DNA of 64,000 nucleotides from Clostridium sp. JN-9 (GCF_004103695.1 NZ_CP035280.1:124001-188000), one strand, 5' to 3'. Shown: positions 8,808 to 18,732, numbered from the stretch's first letter. Numbers and translations: made by a program. The notes: a model not told the origin generated them from the letters alone.

Positions 8808-10493
8808 ATGGCATTAAAAAAGTTTCGAGATAAATTGAAAAATGACTCAACCAATATGAAAAAGATTTGGCGGGATCCCATGCTTTTAATTACTATAGTT
8901 TTTGTGATTTTAACCCTTTTAATATTTATTTTGTATCCCTTATTTTCAATATTAAAGGAAAGTTTTATTTCTGAACATGGAATTACATTAAGTTCATATA
9001 AGTCCACATTACAAAATATTGACTTTCAAAATACACTCAGAAATACTTTGCTTTTGGGATTTATAGTGGGTGGTTTATCTACTCTTATTGGATTTATTTT
9101 CGCCTATGCGGATTCATACATTAAAACTAATTTTAAAAAATTATTTAACATAGTATCAATTTTACCTATTATATCACCACCTTTTGTATTGGCTTTATCA
9201 GCAATTATGCTGTTTGGTCAAAAGGGAATAATATCAAAACAGCTGCTTCATATTCAAAATTCAAATATTTATGGATTAAAAGGACTTATTGTGGTTCAAA
9301 CCATGACATTTTTTCCAGTTGCATATTTACTGTTAACTGGACTTCTTAAGCATATAGATCCTGCATTGGAGGAAGCTGGCAGGAACATGGGTGCCTCCAG
9401 GTGGAAGACATTCACTACAATTACATTACCATTAATGGCACCTGGAATAGCAAATGCATTTCTACTTACTTTTATAGAGACTGTGGCAGACTTTGCTAAC
9501 CCTATGGTTATAGGAGGGAACTTCTCCACATTAGCTACGCAGATATATCTGCAGGCTATAGGAAATTATGATATGCAGGGCGGTGCCACTATAGCAGTTC
9601 TTCTTCTTTTGCTTACAATATTACTGTTTGTGTTAGAAAAGTACTGGATAGAAAAGAAATCCTATATTACAGTTACAGGTAAAGCATCAAGAGAAAGAGA
9701 ATTAATTAATGAAAAAAATATTGTTTTACCAATTGATATATTTTGTCTTTTGATAACTGGAATTGTAATGCTATTTTATATATTAATACCTATTGGAGCC
9801 TTATTTAAAATATGGGGAGTAAATTATTCACTGACTTTGGATAATTTTAAATATGTATTCAGATTAGGTACCAGTGCTTTAAGTGACACTACACTGCTTG
9901 CAGCTATAGCAACTCCCATAACTGGAGTTTTAGCTATGATTATTGCTTTTCTTATTGTAAGAAAAAAATTTTATGGCAGAAGTTTTGTGGAATTTACCTC
10001 ATTGCTTGCAATGGCAGTACCAGGTACTGTTATAGGTATAGGATATGTACTTGCTTACAACCAAAAGCCGATTTTACTCACAGGCACAGCAGCTATAATA
10101 ATAATTTCATTTATAATGAGAAGCCTGCCAGTTGGTGTAAGATCCGGGGTGGCAGCACTGCAGCAAATAGATCCAAGTATTGAGGAAGCTGCATCAGATC
10201 TGGGAGCAGACACAGGAAAAGTATTTACTTCTATAACACTGCCTTTAATTAAGCCTGCTTTCTTTAGCGGCTTAGTGTATACATTTGTTAGAAGTATGAC
10301 AGCTGTCAGCGCTGTAATTTTCTTAGTATCAGCAAAGCATAACATGCTGACTGTAGAAATAATGGCACAGGTGGATGCCGGAAGATTTGGAGTAGCAGCT
10401 GCATTTTCTACAATACTTATTGTAATAGTATATATTGCAGTCTTTATTATGAATTTTGCATTAAGAAAAATGGGCATAAGTGAGGAGGAATAA
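8808..10493 (+). CDS. ABC transporter permease, two fused membrane domains (FbpB/AfuB type)
   Basis: About 561 residues with some twelve membrane helices, built from two tandem binding-protein-dependent permease domains. The ATPase-contacting EAA loop occurs twice: EEAGRNMGASRWKTFTTITL and EEAASDLGADTGKVFTSITL. This fused layout is that of iron(III) and AfuB-type hexose-phosphate permeases. I chose the ATG at 8808 because AAAGGTGAAGCTA precedes it; an in-frame GTG at 8772 lies inside the hairpin. It ends in TAATG, overlapping the ATPase start by one base. Confidence 0.9.
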   Translation: MALKKFRDKLKNDSTNMKKIWRDPMLLITIVFVILTLLIFILYPLFSILKESFISEHGITLSSYKSTLQNIDFQNTLRNTLLLGFIVGGLSTLIGFIFAYADSYIKTNFKKLFNIVSILPIISPPFVLALSAIMLFGQKGIISKQLLHIQNSNIYGLKGLIVVQTMTFFPVAYLLLTGLLKHIDPALEEAGRNMGASRWKTFTTITLPLMAPGIANAFLLTFIETVADFANPMVIGGNFSTLATQIYLQAIGNYDMQGGATIAVLLLLLTILLFVLEKYWIEKKSYITVTGKASRERELINEKNIVLPIDIFCLLITGIVMLFYILIPIGALFKIWGVNYSLTLDNFKYVFRLGTSALSDTTLLAAIATPITGVLAMIIAFLIVRKKFYGRSFVEFTSLLAMAVPGTVIGIGYVLAYNQKPILLTGTAAIIIISFIMRSLPVGVRSGVAALQQIDPSIEEAASDLGADTGKVFTSITLPLIKPAFFSGLVYTFVRSMTAVSAVIFLVSAKHNMLTVEIMAQVDAGRFGVAAAFSTILIVIVYIAVFIMNFALRKMGISEEE

Positions 10494-11569
10494 TGGTTAT
10501 GGAAAGTAAAGGTGTAAATTTAAAAAATCTGACAAAAGTATATATAGGAACAAATGATAAGGTGTTTAAAGCTGTGGATAACATAACTTTAGATATTCAT
10601 CCAGGAGAGTTTGTTACTCTTCTTGGTCCATCTGGCTGTGGGAAAACAACTACATTAAGGATGATAGCAGGTTTTGAGATACCTTCAGAAGGGGAAATAT
10701 ATCTTGGAGGAGATAGAATAAATGACCTTCCTCCAGATAAAAGAGATACATCTATGGTATTTCAAAGTTATGCACTATTTCCTCATTATAATATATTTGA
10801 CAATGTTGCTTATGGATTAAAATTAAAAAAGCTTCCAAAGGATGACATAAGAAAAAGAGTAAATAATATATTAGAATTGGTTGGATTAACTGATCTTGGA
10901 AACAGATATCCAAATCAGCTGTCTGGAGGTCAGCAGCAAAGAGTAGCATTGGCAAGGGCTTTAGTAATGGAACCAGGTGTTTTGCTTTTTGATGAGCCGC
11001 TGTCAAATTTAGATGCAAAATTAAGAGTATACATGAGAACTGAAATAAGAAAGATTCAAAAGAAAGTTGGTATAACTGCTGTATATGTTACACATGATCA
11101 ATCGGAGGCAATGAGCTTATCTGATAGAATAATAATTATGAACAAAGGTAAAATTGAACAAATTGGAACACCTAAAGAAGTATATTATACTCCTAAAACT
11201 GAATTTGTAGCAGATTTTATAGGCACTGCTAATTTTATAGATGCTGAAGTTTTAGATGTAAGTGATAATGGAGAATTTAATATAAATATCAGCGGGAAAA
11301 TAATAAAAGTTAAAAGCAATGCTGAAAAGAAAAGAGGAGATATTTGTAAACTGGTATTAAGACCAGAAGCTGTAAAAATAGGACGGGATCAGCTTCTTAA
11401 GGGTGTAGTTGAGTTGTCAACATTTATGGGTTCTTATCAGGATTATTTAGTAAGAGTTGGGGAAAATAAAATAAAGATTCAGGATAATAATCCCCAGGGC
11501 AAGGAAGTATTTAAAGAAGGTGATGAGGTTACTATAGGCTTCAACCAGGAGAATACTCATATATTATAG
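10493..11569 (+). CDS. ABC transporter ATPase with TOBE domain (FbpC/AfuC/PotA type)
   Basis: A 358-residue cytosolic ATPase that energises the permease. It has Walker A GPSGCGKTT, Q-loop FQSYALFPH, signature LSGGQQQR, Walker B VLLFDEPLSNLD and H-loop TAVYVTHDQ, then a TOBE domain from about residue 245 to the end. Its start overlaps the permease stop by one base, with TGAGGAGGAA upstream. In the CUT1/Fbp class the TOBE domain can take regulatory input. It is followed 16 bp later by the mgtC-like gene. Confidence 0.95.
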   Translation: MVMESKGVNLKNLTKVYIGTNDKVFKAVDNITLDIHPGEFVTLLGPSGCGKTTTLRMIAGFEIPSEGEIYLGGDRINDLPPDKRDTSMVFQSYALFPHYNIFDNVAYGLKLKKLPKDDIRKRVNNILELVGLTDLGNRYPNQLSGGQQQRVALARALVMEPGVLLFDEPLSNLDAKLRVYMRTEIRKIQKKVGITAVYVTHDQSEAMSLSDRIIIMNKGKIEQIGTPKEVYYTPKTEFVADFIGTANFIDAEVLDVSDNGEFNINISGKIIKVKSNAEKKRGDICKLVLRPEAVKIGRDQLLKGVVELSTFMGSYQDYLVRVGENKIKIQDNNPQGKEVFKEGDEVTIGFNQENTHIL

Positions 11570-11585
11570 TTTATAGGGAGAATAA

Positions 11586-12281
11586 ATGAAAACATGTGAG
11601 GTAATATTAAGGTTAATAACAGCTATATTTGTTGGCGGGGCTATTGGTTATGAGAGAGAATACAAAAACATGCCGGCAGGATTCAGAACCCATATATTAG
11701 TATGCCTGGGTGCATGTGTAATATCCATGATACAGCTTTATGATATACAAAATATCGAGCAGATTATTATAGCTCATCCAGATTTAGCACCATCATTTAA
11801 AGCTGATGTAGGAAGGCTGGGAGCACAGGTAATAAGCGGCATTGGATTTTTGGGAGCAGGTACAATAATACAGGATAAGGGCTCTGTGAAGGGGCTAACA
11901 ACAGCTGCAAGTTTATGGGTGGTAGCATGTATTGGGCTTGCAATAGGATTAGGTTATTATAGTTTAGTAATATTTTCAACCATAGCTGTAGTAATCAGCC
12001 TTGTAACTTTAAAAAAGTTTGAAACAAGATTTTTAGACAAAATGAATACTGTTAAGCTGGAAATTACTTATCTAGAGAAAAAAGAAACTGTGCATATGGT
12101 AACGGATTACTTTGAAGAAAAGAATATTAAAGTAAAAAATATAGAATTCAGCATGGAAGATGATGTAAGCCAGGGGTATAAAAGTATGTATACTTTACTG
12201 GTACCAAGATACATTAAATTAAATGATATTTTAAAGGATTTAGGAGAAAAAAGTCAGATAATTAAGGTTAATATTGTATGA
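11586..12281 (+). CDS. MgtC/SapB-family membrane protein
   Basis: A 231-residue protein with the MgtC signature EREYKNMPAGFRTHILVCLG and RLGAQVISGIGFLGAGTI, four to five membrane helices and a C-terminal ACT-like cytosolic domain (about residues 150-231). MgtC proteins influence Mg2+/phosphate homeostasis and ATP synthase; SapB-type members are poorly understood. It is 16 bp after the ATPase gene behind TATAGGGAGAATAA, so it belongs to the transporter operon. Co-expression of an MgtC-like protein with a possible sugar-phosphate importer is unusual and may reflect phosphate release inside the cell (inference). Confidence 0.88.
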   Translation: MKTCEVILRLITAIFVGGAIGYEREYKNMPAGFRTHILVCLGACVISMIQLYDIQNIEQIIIAHPDLAPSFKADVGRLGAQVISGIGFLGAGTIIQDKGSVKGLTTAASLWVVACIGLAIGLGYYSLVIFSTIAVVISLVTLKKFETRFLDKMNTVKLEITYLEKKETVHMVTDYFEEKNIKVKNIEFSMEDDVSQGYKSMYTLLVPRYIKLNDILKDLGEKSQIIKVNIV

Positions 12282-12316
12282 TAATAAGCCCGGTAAATAA
12301 TAACTGGGCTTATTAT
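12281..12316 (+). terminator. Hairpin at the end of the transporter operon
   Basis: ATAATAAGCCC (12281-12291) pairs with GGGCTTATTAT (12306-12316). No T-run follows, so it may be a weak terminator or an mRNA 3'-end stabiliser rather than a classic intrinsic terminator. Confidence 0.55.
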
Positions 12317-12355
12317 GATATAATTGTGTTATAAATTCTGAGTGAGGATTAGATT

Positions 12356-14107
12356 ATGATTAAAATAAAATCATTTAAAAAGGAGCTGTTTGGGGTTTTT
12401 GTAATAGTTGGAATAATCCCGCTGTTTTTAATGGGCATTTTTTCATATTATAATACTTCACGTATCATAAATAAAAAGATTAATAATTCATTAATGGATA
12501 ACATAGATGTAATGGCTAAGCTATTAGACTATTCTTTAGATAATTTTCAAAGCATAATTACATATGTATCTACAAATGAAGACGTTATAAATGTATTAAA
12601 TAAAACAGAGTTTAAAAATTATGATGAAAGGTTTGATGATTCACAAAAGATATATAAGATTACTAATACATTGCTGGCAACTCAGAAGATGGATATTCCT
12701 ATTTATATTTCAGGAATAAATAATAAATACATAAGATTTAGCACTGCAGAGTATTTTGCGCCCATATACTTTGATATAAATAATGAAATCTTTAAGGAAA
12801 TTGATAAATCTGAACAAAAAAATTACTTTTTCATCAATAGAAGAGTAGATGGAAAGTTAAGAAAAGATGTAGTGCTTGCCATAGGAACTCAAATTAAAAA
12901 CATTAGTGATAATAAAAAACTTGGATATGCTGTATTAGATATATATGATGAATATTTTGATGATATATTTAATCAGGCAAATGTGTATAAAGAAAATAAT
13001 ATATATGTATTGAATAAGGATGGTACTATTATAACAGACAAACTATATAAAGATAGAACTGGATTCAAATTCTATGATGAATATTTAAGCACTGTTTTAG
13101 GGAAAGATTCGGGTACATTTAACTGTAAGATAAAAGGGAATAATTATATGGCATATTTTACTACATGTAAAAATACCGAGATTAAAATAATTGAAGTTGT
13201 TCCTACTCAGGTGTTATTTAAAGATAGAACTTTAATTATAGGAATGGTGATTTTATCCGTAATTATACTTGGTATAATAGCAATTGCTGCAAGTTTCTTA
13301 TTATCAAATAGTATTTCAAAACCTATAAATAAACTTTCCAGGTTAATGAATGAAGTGGAAAATGGAAATATGAATGTAAACTTTGATTCAGAATATGATG
13401 ATGAAATTGGAAAATTAGGATACAATTTTAATAAAATGATTAAAGAAATAAATAGATTAATAGAGGAAGTATATAAAAAGCAGTACCTGCTAAAAGAATC
13501 TGAACTTAAAGCATTAAAGGCTCAGGTAAACCCGCATTTTTTATATAATACATTAGAATCAATAAACTGGATGGCAAAACTTGGAGATGCCAAGGGAGTA
13601 TCCAAAATGGTTACAACTCTTGGAAAGTTTCTAAGATATTGTATAAGCAAAAGGGGAGATATAGTTACTGTAAATGAGGAAATTGAGCAGATAAAGAATT
13701 ATCTTACTATCCAAAAGGTGAGATATGGGGACAGATTTAAGGTTAGTTTTGATGTAAACAATCTAATGCTTGAAAAACATATGCCAAGGCTTTTATTACA
13801 GCCATTAGTAGAAAATGCAATTATACATGGCTTAGAACCTAAGAGCAGTGGTGGAATCCTTATAATTAAGGGATATATTTTAAACCAAAATGATATGTGC
13901 TTTGAAATTATTGATAATGGAGTGGGACTTACAAATTCCAATTCAAAAGGGGAAGGCATTGGAATACAAAATGTTAATGACAGGATAAAACTTCAATATG
14001 GTGATGAATATGGAGCTAAAGTCTTTAGTGAAAATAAAATGACCATATCAAAATTAGTTATACCATGTAATGATAGTATTCTTGAAACGGGTGATAAATA
14101 TGAATAA
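12356..14107 (+). CDS. YesM-like sensor histidine kinase
   Basis: A 583-residue membrane kinase. It has an N-terminal helix (about residues 12-32), a roughly 260-residue outside sensor domain of dCache type, a second helix (about 293-318), HAMP, a His_kinase domain (phospho-acceptor His394 in QVNPHFLYNTLESINW) and a HATPase_c domain (LLLQPLVENAIIHGL, IDNGVGL, GEGIGIQN). Kinases of this class usually sense extracellular carbohydrate-type ligands and control neighbouring importers. It is 75 bp after the mgtC gene and overlaps the response regulator by 8 bp, so the two are one translational unit. The adjacent ABC importer is the probable target. Confidence 0.93.
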   Translation: MIKIKSFKKELFGVFVIVGIIPLFLMGIFSYYNTSRIINKKINNSLMDNIDVMAKLLDYSLDNFQSIITYVSTNEDVINVLNKTEFKNYDERFDDSQKIYKITNTLLATQKMDIPIYISGINNKYIRFSTAEYFAPIYFDINNEIFKEIDKSEQKNYFFINRRVDGKLRKDVVLAIGTQIKNISDNKKLGYAVLDIYDEYFDDIFNQANVYKENNIYVLNKDGTIITDKLYKDRTGFKFYDEYLSTVLGKDSGTFNCKIKGNNYMAYFTTCKNTEIKIIEVVPTQVLFKDRTLIIGMVILSVIILGIIAIAASFLLSNSISKPINKLSRLMNEVENGNMNVNFDSEYDDEIGKLGYNFNKMIKEINRLIEEVYKKQYLLKESELKALKAQVNPHFLYNTLESINWMAKLGDAKGVSKMVTTLGKFLRYCISKRGDIVTVNEEIEQIKNYLTIQKVRYGDRFKVSFDVNNLMLEKHMPRLLLQPLVENAIIHGLEPKSSGGILIIKGYILNQNDMCFEIIDNGVGLTNSNSKGEGIGIQNVNDRIKLQYGDEYGAKVFSENKMTISKLVIPCNDSILETGDKYE

Positions 14108-15650
14108 ACCAATAAGTGTAATGATCGTTGATGATGAGTATTTAGCCAGAGAGGGAATGAAGAAAACAATAAAGTGGGAACAATATGGATGTGAAATATG
14201 CGGCGAGGCCTGCAATGGGCAGGAGGGCATAGATAATGCAAAGAAGCTGTGTCCGGACATAGTAATTACAGATATAAAAATGCCAATTATAGATGGATTA
14301 AAAATGATACATGAGATACAAAAGTTTCTTCCCTATACAAAATATATTGTTATTACTGGGTACGATGAATTTGAATATGCCAGAAGTGCTATCAAGCTTA
14401 ATGCTGTTGACTTTATTTTAAAACCAATTGAGGAGAAGGAACTTATTTCAGCTATAGTGAAGGCAGTTGAAAATATTAATATAGTAAAGAAAGAGCTCTT
14501 TGAGAAAAAAGAAAAGTTCATTTTAAGTATTTTTAAGGGTAAGATAACAGATGAAAATATAATATTAAATAATGCCAATAAGTATGGCATAACATGTGAT
14601 AAAGTTTATGTTATATTGGTGGCAAATGAACAATATGAATCATTAACTGAAAAAAAAGAAATAAAAAAATTATATCATACAAATATCTGCATAAGAAAGA
14701 TATTTAAGGAAAACTTGAATCATATAGTTTTTATTACTGATATTGAAGATAAGGAAATAATTATTTTATATAATGGGGATTTTGATTTAGATGTAAACCA
14801 ATTAAAAATGATTCAGGAAAAATTATTAAAGGAACAGGGCTTGTGTACAACAATTGGCATATCCAGCTGCAAAAGTATTGGCAAAGCATATTCAGCTTTT
14901 TTGGAAGCACAGGTTTCTGAACGGAATAAATTGTATATGGGGAAGGGAAGTATTATATTATATAATGATACTGCAGCAGCCAATGGGGATATAAAAAAAC
15001 TGCTGTCAATTGAAAAAAAGAATCTTTTCTCAAAAATGCAGGCACTTGATATGCCTAATATAGATAAGCAGCTAAAATATATATATTTTGATGTATTAAG
15101 CAAAAATAAGATTCTTGAAAACGATGTTAAGCAGTTTACAATTGAGGTAATTTTAAATGCTGCACATATTATAAGCGGTTATAGTATGGATCTTGAAATG
15201 ATAGCAGGCGAAAACTTTAATGTTTATGAATCTGTTGCAAAATTAAATACTATTAATGAAATATATAACCTTGTTAAGGGCATAATCTCAGTAGCCTTAA
15301 ATTCAGTAAAGGAAATTAATGTTTTAGCTGCAGAAAACGGCATTAAAGATGCAGTGGAGTATGTAAAATTACATTACTATGAAGACATATCATTAAAGGA
15401 TGTTGCAAATAGTGTTTATTTAAGTGAAAGTTATTTGAGCAGAGGTATAAAAAAACTGCTTGGAATAAATTTTGTTGAGTACATAACTAAGCTTAGGGTG
15501 GAAAAGGCTATGGAGTACATGAAAGATCCAAACATAAAGGTTACTGATATTGCTAAAAAAGTAGGATATTCTGATTACAGATATTTTACTCACATATTCA
15601 AAAAACAAACAGGATATACTCCAAGTAAATGGAGACAAATAAAAAATTAG
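14100..15650 (+). CDS. YesN-like response regulator, REC plus AraC-type DNA-binding domain
   Basis: About 516 residues: an N-terminal receiver domain (1-120) with acidic pair VDDE, phospho-acceptor Asp58 in ITDIKMP and Lys in ILKPIEEKE; a long middle region; and a C-terminal AraC/XylS double helix-turn-helix (about 410-516) with DISLKDVANSVYLSESYLSR and KVTDIAKKVGYSDYRYFTHI. It is the partner of the upstream kinase and would activate the transporter operon on phosphorylation. I chose the ATG at 14100, preceded by GAAACGGGTGATAAAT and beginning the REC domain directly; a longer in-frame start at 14070 lies inside the kinase gene. Confidence 0.94.
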   Translation: MNKPISVMIVDDEYLAREGMKKTIKWEQYGCEICGEACNGQEGIDNAKKLCPDIVITDIKMPIIDGLKMIHEIQKFLPYTKYIVITGYDEFEYARSAIKLNAVDFILKPIEEKELISAIVKAVENINIVKKELFEKKEKFILSIFKGKITDENIILNNANKYGITCDKVYVILVANEQYESLTEKKEIKKLYHTNICIRKIFKENLNHIVFITDIEDKEIIILYNGDFDLDVNQLKMIQEKLLKEQGLCTTIGISSCKSIGKAYSAFLEAQVSERNKLYMGKGSIILYNDTAAANGDIKKLLSIEKKNLFSKMQALDMPNIDKQLKYIYFDVLSKNKILENDVKQFTIEVILNAAHIISGYSMDLEMIAGENFNVYESVAKLNTINEIYNLVKGIISVALNSVKEINVLAAENGIKDAVEYVKLHYYEDISLKDVANSVYLSESYLSRGIKKLLGINFVEYITKLRVEKAMEYMKDPNIKVTDIAKKVGYSDYRYFTHIFKKQTGYTPSKWRQIKN

Positions 15651-15673
15651 GTGATTTAAAATCACCTAATTTT
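15641..15673. terminator. Bidirectional intrinsic terminator
   Basis: AAAAATTAGGTGAT pairs with ATCACCTAATTTT around a short loop, between the convergent response regulator and ECF S-component genes. The T-run on one side and A-run on the other let it serve both. Confidence 0.88.
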
Positions 15674-16208
15674 CTATACTATGAACATTTCTCTTTTTTA
15701 ATATTTCAATTAATAAAACTGCTAAAAAGCCGCCAATCAAAGCAGTTATAAGCTGAGGTGTGCCCATTACAACTACAAGCTTATCAGCAATTTTTTTAGG
15801 TATTGCTAACTTAAAAACATTCACTAATTTTGAGGCTGAAAGACTTAAAAATAAGTATTTGAAAAATGCACCAGAAGCAATACCAATATATTTTCCATAG
15901 GATTTATAATTCCTTAATGATCCATAGAAGATTACAAAAATAGCGTTACCAATCATAATAAATGGTATAAATGGTGCCAGCGGTGCTGCCAGCTGCCCTG
16001 TGAGCCAGGCTAATACAGGTGTAAGTACTCCTAATGACACACCCCATGCTGTGCCGCACATAAATGCAGTTAAAATTAAAATAGCGTTAATTACCGGGCC
16101 TACTAAAAACTGATTAATCTCTGGGAAGTTCTTTCCCATTATCTGTATAACTATGGCCAATGCCAAAAACAGAGAAGTTCTGATCAGCTTATTCAAGTTT
16201 TTATCCAT
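15666..16208 (-). CDS. ECF transporter substrate-binding (S) component, substrate unknown
   Basis: A 180-residue protein with about six membrane helices and the short, Gly/Ala-rich loops of ECF S-components, which capture vitamins or metabolites and pair with a shared EcfAA'T module. The N-terminal helix has the usual small-residue pattern (RTSLFLALAIVIQIMGK). No energising ATPase genes are adjacent, so it probably uses a module elsewhere in the genome. The ATG follows GGAGATGTATAC. No riboswitch was recognised upstream, so the substrate cannot be inferred. Confidence 0.8.
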   Translation of the reverse strand: MDKNLNKLIRTSLFLALAIVIQIMGKNFPEINQFLVGPVINAILILTAFMCGTAWGVSLGVLTPVLAWLTGQLAAPLAPFIPFIMIGNAIFVIFYGSLRNYKSYGKYIGIASGAFFKYLFLSLSASKLVNVFKLAIPKKIADKLVVVMGTPQLITALIGGFLAVLLIEILKKRNVHSIEN

Positions 16209-16283
16209 GTATACATCTCCAATCGATTTATTTAATTATTATTGCATTTATTATTTTATCACTTATGAATTTCAATGTAAAAG

Positions 16284-17291
16284 TCATTCTATATCAATAA
16301 CACAGTTATTGTCCAATATATGCCACCAGGTCTTTCCTGTATGCAGTGGAATTACATTTCCACTGGTATCTTTTAATATGGTAGGAGAAGAGTTATCTTT
16401 TTTATACCACTTTCCCTTTATATATTTTCCATTACTTATAACATAGGCATCTCCTTCACCAGTTAAATCAATCTGCAGATGCTGCCCATCAGACTGCAGT
16501 TTTATTTTTGTTACCTGTATTACAATATTATTAACTGAAACAGCTTTAGAGCTGTCTTTATCAACCATAAGTTCTGAATCCATAGACTTATCATATTTAG
16601 AATTGTTCAAAGAATATGATGTAGAATAATATTTATTTAACTTCAGATTGATTTTATTAGCAGATAGTAAACTGCTGTTGTTCCAGTAATTATTATTAAA
16701 TTGTAAATCTGAGCATGGCTTATTATTGAAGTTTTCCTGCTTTAAAAGATTTTCTATATTATCTGAGGAAGTATATAAATTGTGTGGTGCTTTTCTTGAA
16801 GTATCTCTCCAATAAGACTTCCCATGGGACATTTCATTTAAACTCATTAAATTTTGATTCTTTATACTTATCAGGGCTTCCTCACTGCCGCCGCAGTGTG
16901 CAAAAGGAACATTGTATTCTTTAGCTATATCGATAAAATAAGGGCGTGCACTTCTAATGGGGCCGATTTTATTGCTGGTTTCCTCTTGATAAAGAGCAAT
17001 AAATCTTGGAATACCACCCTCTGCCATGGTTTCAAAAACTATATCAGCATTTATTAAGCCTGACTGCGGCCTGGCATCCTTTGAATTTTCTATTATAGCC
17101 ATAAATGGTGCTCTGTTAAATGATTCTTTTGATATTTCATCACCTGTATATTTTGATATGTATTTTTCCGGAGCAGTATTATTTTTAAATACAGCTGCTG
17201 AATCTTTTGTATTTTTACCGGTACATCCGAATATTGTAATTAAGCTCACAATGCTTAAAATTCCACAAACAATTAATTTCTTATATTTCAA
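16284..17291 (-). CDS. YerB-like lipoprotein (DUF3048)
   Basis: A 335-residue lipoprotein with signal peptide and lipobox ITIFGC (Cys at about residue 23). The DUF3048 N-terminal domain is recognisable from RPQSGLINADIVFETMAEGG, TRFIALYQE-like and GPIRSARPYFIDIA; the C-terminal YerB domain includes YIKGKWYKKD and GKTWWHILD. Family members are exported Firmicutes lipoproteins of unknown biochemical role, some linked to lipid or cell-wall functions. The start is TTG behind AGGTGTAATATT. It is about 75 bp upstream of the S-component gene on the same strand; co-transcription is possible. Confidence 0.88.
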   Translation of the reverse strand: MKYKKLIVCGILSIVSLITIFGCTGKNTKDSAAVFKNNTAPEKYISKYTGDEISKESFNRAPFMAIIENSKDARPQSGLINADIVFETMAEGGIPRFIALYQEETSNKIGPIRSARPYFIDIAKEYNVPFAHCGGSEEALISIKNQNLMSLNEMSHGKSYWRDTSRKAPHNLYTSSDNIENLLKQENFNNKPCSDLQFNNNYWNNSSLLSANKINLKLNKYYSTSYSLNNSKYDKSMDSELMVDKDSSKAVSVNNIVIQVTKIKLQSDGQHLQIDLTGEGDAYVISNGKYIKGKWYKKDNSSPTILKDTSGNVIPLHTGKTWWHILDNNCVIDIE

Positions 17292-17499
17292 AATATTACA
17301 CCTGCCTTATTTATATAATAATATATATTATTTGTAATGTAATGAAAATATCATATAAATTTCAAATTAATCTGCTATTTAAAATTGCATAAGGGAGAAA
17401 AATAATAAACACAAATTTGAATTGTATTTAATAATTTGGGGAAAAAATAGGTATACTATAATAACCTCAGATAAAATGACTACAAGGCATTTTTAAAAA

Positions 17500-17556
17500 T
17501 TGCTCAAAAATTTACCCCATAGTATAATATCTATTGTTCATACAATATATAGTATT
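17500..17556 (+). promoter_or_regulatory. nrdD promoter with possible NrdR box
   Basis: TTGCTC (17500-17505), a 17-nt spacer and TATAAT (17523-17528) form a sigma-A type promoter. Immediately downstream, TACAATATATAGTATT (17541-17556) resembles the NrdR-box palindrome ACACTATATATAGTGT that controls ribonucleotide reductase operons. Only one convincing box was seen; functional sites usually come in pairs, so the NrdR assignment is tentative. Confidence 0.5.
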
Positions 17557-17571
17557 TTAGGAGGAGAGCGT

Positions 17572-17917
17572 ATGCTACATGTAGTAAAAAGAGATGGCAG
17601 ATTAACTGAATTCAACTCAATAAAAATAACAAATGCCATTAAAAAGGCATCAATTGAAATTGGTTATGAACTCAAGGAAAGTGAAATTTTTCAACTGACA
17701 CAAAGAGTTATAGAAAATATTGAGGATATTAATACAGAGAAAATATCTGTTGAAGAAATTCAAAATATGGTTGAAAAAGTACTTTTAGAAAATCAATTCA
17801 TGGAAGTAGGCTTAGCTTATTCAAACTACAGAAAAGAAAGAACAAAAATAAGAGAAATAAAATCTGAATTAATGAGTGCCATCGAAAAAATTGGTGTGGA
17901 AACAGACAGGGATAATG
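17572..17917 (+). CDS. nrdD: nrdD exon 1: anaerobic ribonucleoside-triphosphate reductase, N-terminal part
   Basis: First of three exons (17572-17917, 20733-21220, 24033-25322) that join to 2124 nt and a 707-residue class III ribonucleotide reductase, the normal length. This exon holds the N-terminal ATP-cone (VVKRDGRLTEFNSIKITNAI) for allosteric control. The ATG at 17572 has an ideal TTTAGGAGGAGAGCGT ribosome site. The exon ends in phase 1 after GATAATG. Joined to exon 2 it reads DRDNANVGNNFSSKLL, the conserved NrdD sequence. Without splicing, translation runs into the intron and stops at 17937. The enzyme makes dNTPs without oxygen and should be needed for anaerobic growth, so the introns must splice well. 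Confidence 0.95.
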
Positions 17918-18732
17918 GTGTGACAAGTTACTGTTAGAACAGAAATAGCAGTTGACTCGAAAGAAAATTTTGAGTCAAACTTCTTGCAAGGAGATGTGGA
18001 ATGATGGAGTAACGCCCTGAAACGCACCGCTAATACTCCTTACAGCGGCTTATTTGATGTAGCAAATGGCTGTGAATAGCAAGGTGAAGAGTTGGGGACA
18101 GCAGACCGAAAGATGGGAACACTTGAACTTTAGTATCAAAATTAACAATGATATTGTATGAATTAAAGAAAAAGTGCCCATACTCGAAAACGGCTCAGAG
18201 GTGAGTTGTGTCTGTGATACCTATGGCGTCTATAAAATTTCTATGGTGAGAATTGTTTGTGATACAGAGCAAACTGACAAACTTCCGAATGTACGGGTCT
18301 ATACTCGGAGCATACAGAAATGTATGTCACAACTAAGATTGTGGCTAGTGAGGTAAAGTAAGATTCATTGTTATGAAATACCTTATATCGTTACAGGCGG
18401 TATCAAGCTAGCAGGCTCAGAGGAAGCACCTAAGGAAATTATGAAAAGATACACGCAAGAGGAACTTGGAAAGCCCACTAACATGGAGGACTACAAACCT
18501 TTGAAGTGTTGGAAAGGAAAAACTTAGTGTTATAACTTTCCTTTAATGTGGAGGAGAGCAGTGGCACAGTACCTATGAAACTCTGATAATAAGGAGTGGA
18601 GGGATAGCCACTAGACGTTATTAGTAATAAGAAGTTAAACAATTAGTAAAATTAGGTTCAGTTAAGACTAAGAGAAGGCTAACCGTGAAGGCTTTTGGGT
18701 GTAATCCTAAAACTAAGGGGTTGGACTGACTA

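Noticed and set aside
7707-11569. Annotation as an iron(III) ABC transporter
   Set aside because: The Fe-binding Tyr pair is not seen and the promoter has a cre site instead of a Fur-type box; substrate left open with sugar phosphate preferred.
18174-18356. 60-codon open frame in the 5' half of group II intron 1
   Set aside because: It lies in the structured ribozyme part of the intron, has no ribosome site and no counterpart in intron 2.
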